Source: Hsuehochloa calcarea
Taxonomy: Eukaryota > Streptophyta > Magnoliopsida > Poales > Poaceae
Length of the DNA: 64,000 bases
Assembly (NCBI GenBank): GCA_036346395.1
Contig: CM070601.1
Location: 16,675,763 to 16,739,762, forward strand
Direction: 5' to 3'
In this document: positions 9,881 to 22,459 of the stretch, piece by piece
Layout: the number at the start of each line of letters is the position of its first letter
How positions within the stretch are numbered: position 1 is the stretch's first letter
Position numbers and translations under genes: made by a program
Notes under the pieces: generated by a model
Told to the model about the DNA's origin: nothing
Seen by the model: only the letters and a program-made list of their open reading frames with translations
The model's database searches: none

Positions 9881-12800
9881 ATGGACAACCTGTGGCATCT
9901 TGGAGATGAATTCCGTGGGCAATCGAAGGTAGTGGAGGATCGTCAATGGTCTCTGATGACATCGAAGCTGGCTGAGATCACCAAATCAAAGGCTGAGAGG
10001 ATGAATGACCTTGACTATGCGCGGATGAACAGTGTCCCTGATGCGAAGCAATGGGACAAGTTATCCTACCACCAAGATGAGAACAAGATGGACAACCTCA
10101 ATCTTGGCCTCATGAACTTAGGTCTCAAGATGAATGATCTCAAGATGAATGAAGCTGCCATGAAGAACCCTTTCCGCAACATGGTCTATAACATGAATCC
10201 GATGTACCCCAAGGGAAGCAATGGGAATGCCAATCCATTCAAGATGAATGTTGGGGTCAACAAATATTCGAATAGTACAAATGGGAAAGAGGCAAATGGC
10301 AAAAACAATGGTGGTAATAACAACAATGGAAACAGTAACAACAATTTTGCTGTTGACAAGCGCTTCAAGACATTGCCAACAAGTGAGATGCTACCAAGGA
10401 ATGAGGTTCTTGGTGGATACATCTTTGTCTGCAACAATGATACGATGCAGGAGGATCTCAAGAGGCAGCTTTTTGGTATGTGGTACCATATCTCCTGAGA
10501 AATCACTTGACACATCATTTTGAAAAAATGTTTTATGATTTGCCTTTTGATATAACATTTCCAGATTTGTTGGTGTTCCGCAGGGTTACCAGCAAGATAT
10601 CGTGATTCAGTCCGAGCAATTACTCCTGGTCTACCTCTTTTCCTTTATAACTACACGACCCATCAGCTTCATGGGGTATTTGAGGTGTGTGATTATCCGG
10701 TTTTCTGATGACTGCAAAGCCTCTCTTTGAATTTCCTAAAACAGTTGTTTGCTTTTCATATGTATCACTAGATATAAATTTATGCAACTCAGAGATCCTT
10801 ATGCAACAAAGAAAAAAATTACGGGACTTTCATACACTTCCTTTTTAGACCATGCATTGTTCCTTTTTAGATGTACTATTTTAGTTGGTCTCTCCCTTCA
10901 TTTTTTTCTTGTGCCTACATGTGTACTTTGTTGGAACCATTTTTCTTTCGCAGTATTATATGATATGTTATTCTGCAAAACGGTGAAATAGGAAATACCA
11001 TTCTGATGGTTCAGATACCCCTGCTTATGCAACCAAGAAGCATGAATATAACATTCTCACATCTCACTTTTTAGACGGGCCACTCTGCGTCCATGCATCA
11101 CTCTTTAAATGGGCCACTGTAGTTTGTTCCAACCAGAGATAAAAAAACCCGGCTAGTGGCGGTAACCGGTCTTACCGGTCGGGTCCGGGAACGGAAAAAC
11201 CGGCCGGTTTTTCCTGGTTTAGCAAATTCAAATAGTAGTTTTCGAATTTTGACTGGTTTTTAAGCAAATTCAAATGAATTTCATCCGGTTTTTTCGGTAA
11301 ATCCGGTGCCCGGTTACCATTTCCGGCTAGTCACCGGTAAACTGGCCGGTTCCGGGTTTTTTTATCCATGGTTCCAACCTTACTAATTCTGTATGTATTA
11401 TTGTACCTGTTCCGGTCTGGACTCTGGAGTTAATTTTATCATTCTCCTATTCATCTTGTATGCTTTTGTGCAATGTTGACGAGACATTTGTGCATCATTG
11501 TTCTGTACTAAGCTATTTTTAGCAACTAGCCAGGTTCTTATTTTTATGCTGCTCTAGTGCATGTTCCTGCTTGAAATTGTTTTTCCCAATTATCATGAAG
11601 TGGTTTGCCTTTTAAGGAAACTTTTTTATGCAGCCTGATAATCTTTGTGACCCTCATGATGGAAGTATCTGCAGTCAATACACAATTACACATACATGAA
11701 ACATTCATGCATCTTTCTTTACATGGGCTAACTTATTAGCATGTGCTACTGTATGGTTCTTTTTGTATTTCTTGGATTTTCCTGTTAAGTTGTGATGCTA
11801 ATATTTGTTGCTGTTCCACTGTTTTTACAAAGTTGGAACTTGCAATCCAGGGGTTCGGATTGCAAGCTATAATAGAACATGGTTGGCAACCAACTTTTAT
11901 TCTTTTGTTCTGGGGCTATTCTTAGACAACATTTTCCTGATGTTTATGCCCCTGTGATGCTTTTGTGGCCCTTTCCGTATTGGCTGACAATCATATTTAG
12001 CTTGGCATCTGATGAACATTTAACACTTTACATGCCAATTAATTTATTTCTTTTGTTGGTATGCATGCACCATTGTTTTGTTATGTAGCTTTTAGCCAGT
12101 GTTCTTCTGCCTCTTTTTTTGGGCTTCCATAGTGTTTTTCTAGCCCATTTGAAAATTATTGTCTTATGTTATAGTTGTAAGTAGCTAGGCTTCATTGAGT
12201 TGACAGTACCTCACTTAAAATCTTTGTTGTTGACCCTTTTTATTATCCCGTTGAATCCAGATCTTAATAGGAAATAACAAACACATGTCTTATTTTAATC
12301 ACCATAATTTGTATTTTGCTCTTGAATTTCTATTAGGAATGCTGGCTCAATCGAAATCTAGCAGGTTTTTGTGCTTATTGTCTTTTGGTGTTCTAACTAA
12401 ATTTGCTTTGTGTCAGGCTGCTAGTTTTGGAGGATCTAATATTGATCCCACTGCATGGGAAGATAAGAAGTGTAAAGGTGAATCTAGATTCCCAGCACAG
12501 GTAATGACTACTGTTGGCACATGTCTATTTATCATTTGCTTTTGGTTTCATGCTCTGATAGCTTCATCCTATCAGGTGAGGATCCGCATTAGAAAGCTTT
12601 GCAAGCCTTTGGAAGAGGATGCATTTAGGCCAGTGTTGCACCATTACGATGGTCCAAAGTTTCGTCTTGAGCTATCCATAGCAGAGGTAAATAGCTTATT
12701 CCAGCTGCTGTGCACATGGCTTCTCTATGCTTTCATGTGATATAGTATTGAATCATGCAATGGCAGCTCCCATCTGCAAAGAAACTGTATTAGCACTTAG

Positions 12801-13265
12801 CAGTTTATGCTGTCGACCATGATAATTGAATTTGTTGTTGTTCAAGTTTAATTTTACTTCTAACCTTTTAAGTCTAACACGCTCGACCAAGTTTTAGTGG
12901 TTATAAGGTTCATTTTGACCTGGTCTCAGCATAGTTCTATCTCTTGTTTACAAGCATAATTGTGGCTTTCTAGGTGCACAGCATGCCTTCCCATGTCCAT
13001 TGCCTTTTCTCCCTCACGTGTTGAGACACTTGTAGACATGGGAAATTTGTTCTAGATTTTAGCCCATCTTTCTTTCTTCTTCGTCTTTTTTTTTTGCAAT
13101 GCATCCATCTCCAAATGAGGTTATATGTCCTAATAAAATGCTTGGTAATTTACTTACGAAATGGGGAAATGTAGTTTAGCAAAGTGGCCATGTGAACTGA
13201 ACATTCTCATCTTAAATTTGCAGACCTTGTCACTGCTAGACCTGTGCGAGAAGGAAGGCATCTGA
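9881..13265 (+). CDS. DCD-domain protein, Asn-rich (NRP / B2-like)
   Basis: Five coding exons with GT..AG introns join in frame: 9881-10475, 10584-10684, 12417-12500, 12576-12686 and 13224-13265. They encode 310 residues. Residues 71-110 are Met/Asn-rich and 113-155 are Asn-rich (NNGGNNNNGNSNNN). The DCD (development and cell death) domain starts near residue 177 with GGYIFVCNNDTMQEDLKRQL and runs to the C-terminus through FLYNYTTHQLHGVFE, AASFGGSNIDPTAWE, FPAQVRIR and FRLELSIAE. This is the layout of plant N-rich proteins (soybean NRPs, carrot B2), known in ER-stress, osmotic-stress and cell-death signalling. A 5'-UTR intron (about 9362-9859) likely precedes the ATG. The 3' UTR probably extends to about 13680. 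Splice sites are inferred from the domain and consensus. The gene looks intact. Confidence 0.92.
11134..11370. mobile_element. Ds-like hAT MITE in intron 2 of the DCD-domain gene
   Basis: A 237-bp element has CAGAGATAAAA at one end and TTTTATCCATG at the other, including a perfect 15-bp inverted repeat (GATAAAAAAACCCGG, 11138-11152, against 11352-11366). It is flanked by the 8-bp direct repeat GTTCCAAC (11126-11133 and 11371-11378). The CAGGGAT-type ends and 8-bp target duplication are those of the Ac/Ds branch of hAT. It is rich in CCGG/CCGGTT and has no coding capacity. Confidence 0.85.
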
Positions 13266-13680
13266 GTTGTTGCAGAGGTGGTTGCTTTGAGGTTTTAGTA
13301 AATATCGTCCTTGTATTTTGTGGAAGGTGGTTCACAATGTTCTCTCGTTCATTAAGCGCAAGCTGTTGTTGGTTGCATTTTCCATGGAAGGACCTGGTAC
13401 TTGGAAGGCCTCTAAGATGAAAGCCTGTCTGGTGTTGTGCCGTCCATAATCTTGGAGATGTGTATGATTTGCTATTTATGTATTGTAGTAGAGTTTACCC
13501 AGAGGGGAACCCCGAAAGATGCGAGGATACTGTAATGCATCATGATGCCCCAAAGTAAGGGCAGTTGATGTTCCAGTATATTTGTGTTGTACCATTAGGC
13601 CTTACATTTGCCTTAATGCTGCTTTTGTACTGCCAGTGTTGTGAATATGTTCATGTCATGCTAGGTATTTGGCGTCTCTC
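13266..13680 (+). other. likely 3' UTR of the DCD-domain gene
   Basis: Non-coding sequence follows the TGA stop. It is T-rich with no competing frame. No single clear AATAAA signal stands out, so the end is approximate. Confidence 0.4.
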
Positions 13681-14857
13681 CTGATGTCGCTGCCTTCAAT
13701 GCACCTTGATTTTTTTTTTTTTGGTCTTACATGGCATAATTTAGTTTTGATGTTGTAGGCGCTAAAAATGACCAGCTGATGCACTCAGCTGAAAACTTTA
13801 TGGCATTCACTGGTTTTTAAAACAAACGTTATATCAAGGTTATTGTAGGTGTACCAAACCACCAAACCTTTTTGCCCTTGCGTGACATAAAACTAGACAG
13901 GTAGTAGCACCTGTTTTATGGTTGGACTGTCCCAACATGTTGAATGTTGAACTCATTAGTGGGTATCATGTCAGCGCTCAAAGCTCACCAAATGCAATCT
14001 ACGCCTTCTCTCCTCGCTGTCCTCCTCCCGCTCCGGCGACGGCGACCTCCACCACTGGCGGACCCAGAAATTTTCGAATGGGTGTACAGGATCCATTAGT
14101 AGCATTGGGAAATTTTTAGTGAGTGTACGCCATAATGATAGGGCCAGGGAAGATTAATCGAGGTAATGTATTAGCCTCCATTCATTTCCTTTCCCTTCCA
14201 GGGTAGCTCCCTCTTTAGCCGGTGTTGGTTTCATTCTACGCCCCACTAATTGTTGAATAGTTGGTTTTTGTTTTCTTTTAGGATCCATGCAAGCCATTTC
14301 CAGTTGAAGTCATAAGGTACCATCCTGTTGCAGCCAGGAAGACAGCTCTATCTCACAAATTAGCTGGATCTTCTATGCTAAGAGGACTTTGGATTGTCAA
14401 AAGATTAAATTTCTAGAGATGGAAAGGTGTGGATAAAAAATTATTCTTCAAAATAATTTTGGTACTGATAGCGAGTGCGTTTCCCGCTGCTTGGTGATCG
14501 ATCTCGCTGTTCTGAAGATTGAAGAGCTCGTTCGTGTTGGTTGTATTTATAGTTTTTGAGAGAGGAGAAGCTAAGGCGGGAACGTACTGGTCAGAGAGGG
14601 AGGCTGCTACGTGCGAGCTGCGGAGTTTATCCGCTGCAAGACAGTATCATTCCGGATTCCAATGAAAATTCAGAGTCAGACCAGATCTGTTATTTCCTTC
14701 TCTTATCTTGGCTTGGCTTCCCAGCAACTGGGTCTGATGCAAAATGTCTATGCAGGCAATGTATATGTACTCCAAAATGTCAGGATACAAATTAAGGCGC
14801 AGCTCTTTGCAGTGGTCAGACAAAACTAAGGGAGGTGTTGCTTTCTCAGGTTGACGA
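13681..14857. other. intergenic sequence with possible gene-fragment traces
   Basis: No complete gene is visible. 14283-14415 reads openly on the plus strand (DPCKPFPVEVIRYHPVA then a stop), and 14611-14829 is open, but I recognise neither. GGCGGACCCAGAAATTTTCG near 14058 resembles ends of hAT-type repeats common in plants, but no partner end was found. The segment 14800-14857 continued into 33042-33168 before copia B inserted. Confidence 0.35.
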
Positions 14858-15755
14858 TGTAGGAATTAATACGGACTGGGTCTAGTTTTTAATTCTATTT
14901 AATTCCTAGAGAATCTTAAAATATCCATATGCATGTGCTAAAATTGATTAGTCCTACATGGAGAGTTGAAGGGGAGTTACACTACTTTATAAGGTGGAAT
15001 ATGGTAGCCCCCTTGTGGAATTGGAGGAGGTCAACACACGCGCGCGCTTGCTCGCCTCGCCGAGCCGTGCCGTGCGTGGTTTTTCTTTATCTATTCGAAA
15101 ATCAAACGCACCACTCGAACTAATGGCATTAACGAACGTCGGTTACCAGTGAGTTATGTGCGGTTTGCACTGGTTGATGGCAACCGTTTCCTCTGGTCTC
15201 TGTCTCTTCGTTTTTGGCTTTGGCTATTACAGGAACAGAGATCTATTCGTGTACTCCCACGAGAGACTTAGAAGCATTCTCAGTCTGTGGCTGTTGTGAC
15301 TGGCGATCTCCATCCCAACGAATCGCGTGTACGGTCGAACCGGAAGAGCAGGCCTCCGGAACCCCCGTCCTTGAAGGCTTTCACGAGCGAGGACGAATAA
15401 GGTTTTTGTGAGCGTTCGCGCGACTGCTCGCTGCTTCGGATCCTCTGCTTCATCTGCGCGACTACTACCACGACGTCCACTACGCCATGGCGAACGACGA
15501 TCTCACCAACACTTCTGCTGCTGCTCCGCCTACTGGTTCTAGGTATATCAATCTCTTACTTGTTGTTTGTTTAACTTTATTATCTGTTGTTATCTTGAAC
15601 ACTGAGATATGAATACCACTTTCTGTTCTTCTGAAAATTAGTATGACTATAATGTTCATGTCTGTTTGCTTTATAAAAAAGTATAGAGTATTGTCCATGA
15701 TTTATCTAGTATATTTCTAGATTAAAGTACTTCAAAAATGCTTATTTATTCAACA
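14858..15755 (+). repeat. 5' LTR of copia B (contains gag start codon)
   Basis: The 898-bp LTR holds the short-leader region, a pyrimidine/purine-rich middle with CGCGCG, the ATG at 15487 and part of a candidate intron. Homology with the right LTR stops exactly at ...TTCAACA, at 15755 and 33041. Confidence 0.85.
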
Positions 15756-16823
15756 ATCCAAAAACCTTATTCTAGGTATTTTTCGTCAACTGGCTTTGCT
15801 GCTGCGCTCAAACCCTCTGAGTTCGATGGTGCGAACTACAAGAGGTGGCACACCAAGATGGTGCTTTGGCTAACTGCCATGAACGTTTTCCATGTGGCAA
15901 ACGGCAAACCTGAAGGAACACTTACTCTTGAACAAGAGCGAGCGTTCGAGGCTGCTGATAACCTTTTTAAAGGTGCCGTGGTTAGCGTTCTTGGTGAGAA
16001 GTTAATCGATGCATACATGGTGATTAAAACTGAAAAAGAGATGTGGGATGCACTCGAGGCCAAGTTTGGGGTTTCGGATGCAGGCAGTGAACTGTTTCTC
16101 ATGGAGCAATATCATGACTATAGAATGGTTGATGGCCGTTCTGTAGTTGAGCAGGCTCATGAGATACAATCTATGGCCACAGAACTTGAGCACTTCAAGT
16201 GTGTGTTACCGGACAAGTTTGTCGCGGGAGGCATTATTGCCAAGCTTCCTCCTTCTTAGAGGAATTTTGCTACTTCTCTGAAACATAAGAGACAAGAGTT
16301 TTCTGTTGAAAATCTCATTGGGTCTCTTGATATTGAAGAGAAGGCGAGAGCAAAAGATACACACACTAGAGGTAATGAGGGATATTCTAGTGCCAATATG
16401 GTGCAGAAGAAGAGTGGTCAATCTCAAAAGTTCAAAGGCAAGACCAAGATTGCACAAACAATAAGCTTCAAGAAGAAGAAGAAAAACACAAAGGATGGCC
16501 TTTGCTTTGTGTGTGGCAGATCTGGTTATCGGGCCAAGGATTGCAGCCAACGCAAAGGTGGAAAGAATCAGCAAGGGCAGAATTTCAAGTCTGCTAATGT
16601 TGTTGTTGGTACCACTGAGACAGGAACTTCAGGGTATGGTAATTTACCTTCTGTTCTTTCCGTATGTCATTCTACCGATTGGTGGATAGACACTGGTGCT
16701 AATATACATGTGTGTGCTGATGTTTCATTGTTCTCTTCTTACCAGGTCACTCGGGATTCAGCCGTTCTAATGGGGAACGGGTCACATGCTACTGTTCATA
16801 GTGTTGATACGGTCGATCTGAAG
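15487..16823 (+). pseudogene. copia B gag-protease N-terminal part, with candidate intron
   Basis: Exon 1 (15487-15542, starting MANDDLTNTS and ending in TCTAG) joins in frame to 15776 onward, across a 233-bp candidate intron (15543-15775) with GT..AG ends. Gag follows: FDGANYKRWHTKMVLWLTAM, then a UBN2-like core (EKEMWDALEAKFG). A TAG at 16257-16259 replaces an expected Trp. The zinc knuckle CFVCGRSGYRAKDC has Tyr where His is needed. The protease box WWIDTGANIHVC is present near 16681. The frame is cut at 16828 by Sirevirus C and resumes at 27734. Confidence 0.75.
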
Positions 16824-16828
16824 TTTAC

Positions 16829-18596
16829 TGTTGGACCGTAAAGGTGACTAGAGGGGGGGGTGAATAGGAGCACACTCACTTTTTCATAAATTATGAACTC
16901 AATACAATTTCACTCCAGTAGCTATTAGAAAGCTATGAAGATCAATATACCAAGACAAATGGAAGACTAGTATTGAATCAAATTAAACCCCTAAGCAATG
17001 CTACAAAAATCAAGAAGAATCAAAGCAACACAAGCATCTTGGCGGTTCGACTCAGATCGAACCGGTCGGACCGATTGCCGGGCGGTCGACCGGCGTAGTC
17101 AAGGGTCGGACCGCTCAAATCGGTCGGACCGGTGGTGACGGGCGGTCGGACCGGCAGCCTACGTGAACCGATCTGAAACAGTAAAATCAGCCCGATGACG
17201 AAGATGCAATTAGGTCTAACTTTTGATTCTCAACTCCAAACTTCACGAAACTTTGCACACACCTTCTCTATGCTATTGAGGACCTATTCCAATCGAATAT
17301 TATGATAATTCTTGGAACGATCTTGAGCAATTGTCAATTGATTAACGAAGGTCTAAAACCGCAAGAACGAAAACTTGATCCTAAAGCTTGTTCGTGAGAG
17401 ATTGATGATCAAGATGATGCTAGATAGATTCACACATATCACAGCAAGCTAATTCACGTGAAAGAATCAAACACAAACTCGCGGATCAAAGAAAGCCCTA
17501 AAAACACGAAATTGAAAGTAAGAACGAAAAGAGACTTATCTCAAGCAAACCTTGCATAGATTGATTTCGTGATTGATGCTGGATTACATCCACACCATCA
17601 TGGATCAGTAGACAATCAAAGATCACGAAATTCACCCCAAACCATCAAGAGCCCTAGCCTCCACCTCAACTCCCCTAAAGACAATTAGGGTTTTGAAACA
17701 TAAAAAGGCGAGAGAGGGAGAGGTGCAGCCACCATCTCCTCCTATTTATAGTGGAGGCCTAAAACTCCTAGGGTTTGACTTAATTGGGCTCCCGTTAAGG
17801 CCCACCAACAAACGGGTCACACACGCACGCTTCGCAAAGCGCCGTCTTTAACCTTTTGACCTAAACCGCTTCACCATGCGTCATGGATGTGCCAATAGGT
17901 CTCCCTTGTCCATCTTGTGTCACGCTTGAGTCGTTGACCTCACACGGCATCGTCAATCGTTCTGGACCTCAACTCTCCAAGTCTAGTCCCGATCCTCCTC
18001 GCCGTTGACCGTCGTTGACCACCAAGCTACCTGCACAACCATAGACAAGCAAACACGAATTCGAGAACAAGTTCTTCACAACTTGACCCATGTTAGTCAA
18101 AACATGCATCATGCAAACCATATACCACGATACCAATGACTTTGACCTAACAAATCAACATCGCCACGGTTGACCGACGCTCAAGTTATTAATGGCCCGA
18201 CCGCCCAGTGAGCGGTCGGACCGCCCATGGCTTGGCCGGACCGCTCCTCGTGAGCGGTCGGACCGCCTTGGGACTTAGCCGAATTTCAACCCCAAAATCC
18301 AAACCTTCGGAAAGTTTAAACCAATAGAACTTTTTTCGAGACTCCAAAATCATGAGACCAAGTGCATTGGGATCCCTCACTTGCCTACAACACCTATTTT
18401 GGCCCAAATTGTTTTGACCACTTTGGTCACCGCGGTCCGACCGCCCCACGGCCTGGCCCGACCGATTTGGGACCGGCTCGGACCGCCCGCCCGAATACCG
18501 TAGCTTTGTCGAAAACACGTGAAACTACAAACCGCAAACGCCATTGCCAATTGTCACATCATCCTAAGATCTGAACATATTCCCATGAAATCCACA
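16829..18596 (-). repeat. 3' LTR of Sirevirus C
   Basis: The LTR contains two clusters of CGGTCGGACCG-like palindromic motifs (about 17045-17155 and 18190-18490) and a minus-strand TATA candidate (CTATAAATAG, plus strand near 17750). Confidence 0.93.
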
Positions 18597-19050
18597 ATCT
18601 CCCCTTGATGAACACATTGGCAATTATCCGTAAAACGTAAGTAAGAGGTTTGAAAACGAAGTTTTCTCGCAGCGACAAAGGCACAACTTGGTCCATAAGC
18701 AAGAAAAAGCAATGAAAATGACCAAGCGGCATCGTAATAGTATAGGCATGTGAGACAAGGCAAAAGAAAGCATAAAACTTTGATTTCGAGAAAAGGGTCA
18801 AAATTCTCACATGAGGTCCATATGAAAGAACAATTGTTCAATTGACCTATGATCATTGTGAGTATAAAAGAATGCAATTCAAGTTCGAATATTCAATAAG
18901 ACAATAAGAATGCAACTCAAGAACTCCCCTCACTATGATCCTCAATTTTCAAATTTTCGCTCCCCTTTGTATAAACTTCTCCCCAATAAAGAAATATCTT
19001 CTTATTAACACATCTTCTCTTCTCATTTAACACATCTTCTCCCCTTTGAC
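18597..19050 (-). other. multiple polypurine tracts upstream of the 3' LTR of Sirevirus C
   Basis: Seen as pyrimidine runs on the plus strand: ATCTCCCCTTGATGAA directly against the LTR, then ACTCCCCT (about 18923), GCTCCCCTTTG (about 18960), TTCTCCCC (about 18978) and CTTCTCCCCTTTGAC (about 19037). On the minus strand these read AAGGGGAG. Repeated polypurine tracts here are described for Sireviruses and would offer several plus-strand priming sites. Confidence 0.7.
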
Positions 19051-20438
19051 AATGGATTCATCAAGGAATCACGCCTTCCTCTCATCCAGAGATAATAAAT
19101 ACGAGAATAAAGGAAGAAGCGTAAACAAAGGAAGCATAAAGAGGAATATGCATGAAGTGCAATGGAGTGGCTTCAATTTTGTATTTTTCAATTTTGATTA
19201 CAAGAAGCTTTGGAGATTACCCAAAAGAACAAGCTAGTATCTCTAATATTGCACAAACAAGATATCAAGCTGATAGTACTAGCAAGATCATGGTAAGACA
19301 TATATATCAAAGCTAAGCACAAAGGCTCAAAAGTAAAGCAAGAGATTTGATCAATTTAAGCAACGCTCAAATTCAACAAGTTCATCAACAGGATCCTAAA
19401 GTGAAATTGGCCATGTCAAAATGTCAAAGTGAGATCAAAAATCTAACAAAGACCACATTAAGAGTCAATCAAGTCCCGTATTGAATCATTTTGCTCAATA
19501 TTTTGTAAACGCCCATTTGTCAACATTTTTCTCATTTGCATTGAATATTGAAGTTGACTAATGATCTAACTTAGTGACAAGATCCTGGACTAGGAGCCAT
19601 CCACAAACTCATCCTAAGCTTCACCAAAAGTTGATTAAAGGTATATCTTAGTAAAGAAGATCCCGGACTAGGAGCCATCCACAAACTCTTTCTAAGCTTC
19701 TACCGGGCGACAAATCTTGAGGTTCATGTCATTTCGACAAGCAATCCCCATGAGATCGTTCGTTCATCAAACTATCTCCAAGTTCATGTCATTTGACAAG
19801 CGCCTCGTAAGAATAGTTTGGCACAATTTAAGCATAAGACAATCTTGATTTTCATTTTTCAAATGAGCAGTTTTAGAATCTCAAGAACACAAAAGCTCAA
19901 GTAATGGTCAATTTTAGATCAAAGAGCTAACAAAGCAATCTTGACAGGGCCAATGTCACAAGAGGAGCACTAATTGCGCAACTCGCTAAAACATCCACAA
20001 ATTGCAATTTCTTAGTTTGAGTTGTTTAAAAGGTTCTAGCTCATATAGCAAAGACTTAGCTACACATGTAAAAGCATGATAATTCTACCAAGTCAAAGAA
20101 CTAGACATGACATTGAGCAAGAATTGAAATACAAAAGCTCTAAAGGGTAATAGGCAAAGCTTCATCATTTTTTTAAAAAAAAAAATAAGCAGAAAATCTT
20201 ATATTACAATGCATCTTTTTGGATTTTTCATACCATTTGTTGTAACCACTTGTTGGAGTTTTCATATGAATGCAATATGACACAATGAGATGCAATTAAA
20301 AGCCTAAAAACCTAAAAAGTTCAAAAGATCACTAAGTTCGTAAAAGAACAATAAAAGATCAAAAGAATAAGAAAAGATAAGAAAAGATCAAACTCCCTCA
20401 AACCAACCCATAAGGATAAATTACCCCTAACTCGCTTC
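19051..20438 (-). other. non-coding 3' region of Sirevirus C
   Basis: The sequence is AT-rich with no convincing frame on either strand. Some Sireviruses carry an envelope-like frame between RNase H and the 3' LTR. None is recognisable here. Two copies of GATCC(T/C)GGACTAGGAGCCAT (about 19580 and 19659) form a local duplication. Confidence 0.55.
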
Positions 20439-22226
20439 TTAAGGAGGAAAATCTGTTTGATCTAAAGGCTTGGTAAGAATATCCGCCAATTGAGCTTCTG
20501 ACTCTAAGTGCATCACAATATCACCTTTTTCAACATGATCTTTAAGGAAGTGACAACGAATGTCTATGTGCTTAGTCTTAGAATGTTGCATGGGGTTTTT
20601 AGCAATATTAATAGCGTAAGTGTTGTCACGTAAAAGAGGAACACTAGCAAAGTTTAACCCATAATCTTTCAAAGTGGACGCCATCCACAAAATCAGCACA
20701 AAGAACTAGCGCAGACTACATACTCCGCTCAAATGGATTGTGCAATGTAAGACCGCTTCCTAGAGGACCAAGATACAAGAGAAGTGCCTAGGAAGTGACA
20801 GTGCACGAGGTACTCTTCCTATCTAACCGACACCCGCAAAATCGAATCAAAACCTCTAATGGACAGAGTCAAGAGCAGAATACCAAATGCCATATAAGAG
20901 GGTAGAGTGTAAATACTGAATATGCGCTAATAACTTGGCGATGGGAAGTTCTCGAGACGCTCAAATCTTGCACAAAGGCATACCGTGAAGTGAATGTCCG
21001 GTCTCGAGGCCACAAATACGTAAGGAGCCGATCATGTCATGCAGACTCGCGTTGATCCACGACTTCTCCTTCCTCATCCGGATCCAAAACAATGAGGTTG
21101 CCATGGGAGTGGAAATTGGCTTGCAATCACCCATGTTGAAGCGTTTGAGTAGATCTTTAGTGTACTTCGTCGATGGATGAAAGTTCCTTCCTTGCATTGC
21201 TTGATTTGAAGTCCCAAAAGTAATTAAGCTCTCCCATCATACTCATCTCAAATTCCTGGACATAGTGTCGAAAAGTCGGAAACAAGAGCATTAGAGGAAC
21301 CACCAAAGATAATATCATCCACATAAATTTGAGCAAGCAGGAAGTCATTGTCACGCCTAAGAATAAATATAGTTTTATCCACTTTACCCATCTCAAAATT
21401 ATTTTTAAGCAAGAAAGTCTTAAGTCTATCATACCAGGCTCTAGGGGCTTGTTTAAGACCATACAATGCTTTAGATAGCTTGAAAACACGATTTGGATAT
21501 TTGGGATCCTCAAAACCAGGGGGTTGCTTAACATACACTTCCTCATCTATGAAACCATTTAAAAAGGCACTTTTAACATCCATCTGATATAATTTAAAAC
21601 CTTTTGATGTAGCAAATGCAAGCAAAATGCGAATGGCTTCTAGTCTAGCAACAGGAGCAAATGTCTCATCAAAATCTAACCCTCAACTTGGTCAAACCCT
21701 GAGCGACCAATCTGGCCTTGTTTCTAACCACGTAACCATCCTCACCTTGTTTATTCTTAAACACCCAACGGGTTCCTATAACATTAAGACCACTAGGAGG
21801 TTCTACTAGGTTCCAAACTTTGTTTCTTTCAAAATTTTCTAACTCCTCATGCATGGCATTTACCCACTAGAATCGGATAAAGCATGTGATATATCGCGGG
21901 GTTCAAAAGAAGCAACAAAAGCCGAATGAGAGTAGAGATTTGGATCATTATACCGGAGCGAGTGACTCGCTCATGTAGATTACCTATTATCATGCTCCGA
22001 GGATGCCGTCTCTGAATGCGAAGTGGAGCGCCGGGTGAGATACTGCTTCTTCGACCTCCGCAGTATCTGCGATGATGAAGATGCAAAGCAGAGCCTCAAT
22101 TGAAGGTGAAGTAGACGTAGGTGTTCTTGTATCAAGATATGGGCGCTTGAAGAGCAGCAGATGAAGGAATGATATTAGTTTCGTCCTCATCTTCCTCCAC
22201 AAAAATGCTCTCTCACACAGAATCAT
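20439..22226 (-). pseudogene. Sirevirus C reverse transcriptase and RNase H
   Basis: Minus-strand frames carry RT blocks LYQMDVKSAFLNGFIDEEVY, PNRVFKLSKALYGLKQAPRA and the catalytic QIYVDDIIFGG (21625-21248), then RFNMGDCKPISTPMATSL (21197-20961). RNase H follows, with NTYAINIAKNPMQHSKTKHI and AQLADILTKPLDQ (20699-20439). 21854-21669 holds the RT N-terminus (VWNLVEPPSGLNVIGTRWVF). RT copies element RNA into cDNA and RNase H removes the RNA strand. Catalytic boxes survive, but frameshifts around 21650, 21240 and 20700-20960 break the polyprotein. Confidence 0.85.
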
Positions 22227-22459
22227 CTCAGAGTAATAGATCTAGCTCTGGGCTAGTCTCATCAAAAGTGACATTACAAGTCTCCCGAATAATGTTAGTC
22301 TCGAGATTAAAACCCGAAAACCCTCGAATGAGCAGGATAACCTGAAATAACCCATCAAAAGTTCTTGATTCAAATTTATCTAAGTTGCTGTCTTAAGAAT
22401 AAAACATTTTGATCCAAAAACTCAAAATGCGAAATGAGGGTTTTCTACCAAAACGAAGC

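Noticed and set aside
14058..14130. hAT element end (GGCGGACCCAGAAATTTTCG)
   Set aside because: No matching inverted end or target duplication was found nearby.
17040..18500. CRISPR-like repeat array
   Set aside because: The spaced palindromes are irregular in length and spacing, sit in both LTRs of a retrotransposon, and the sequence is from a plant.
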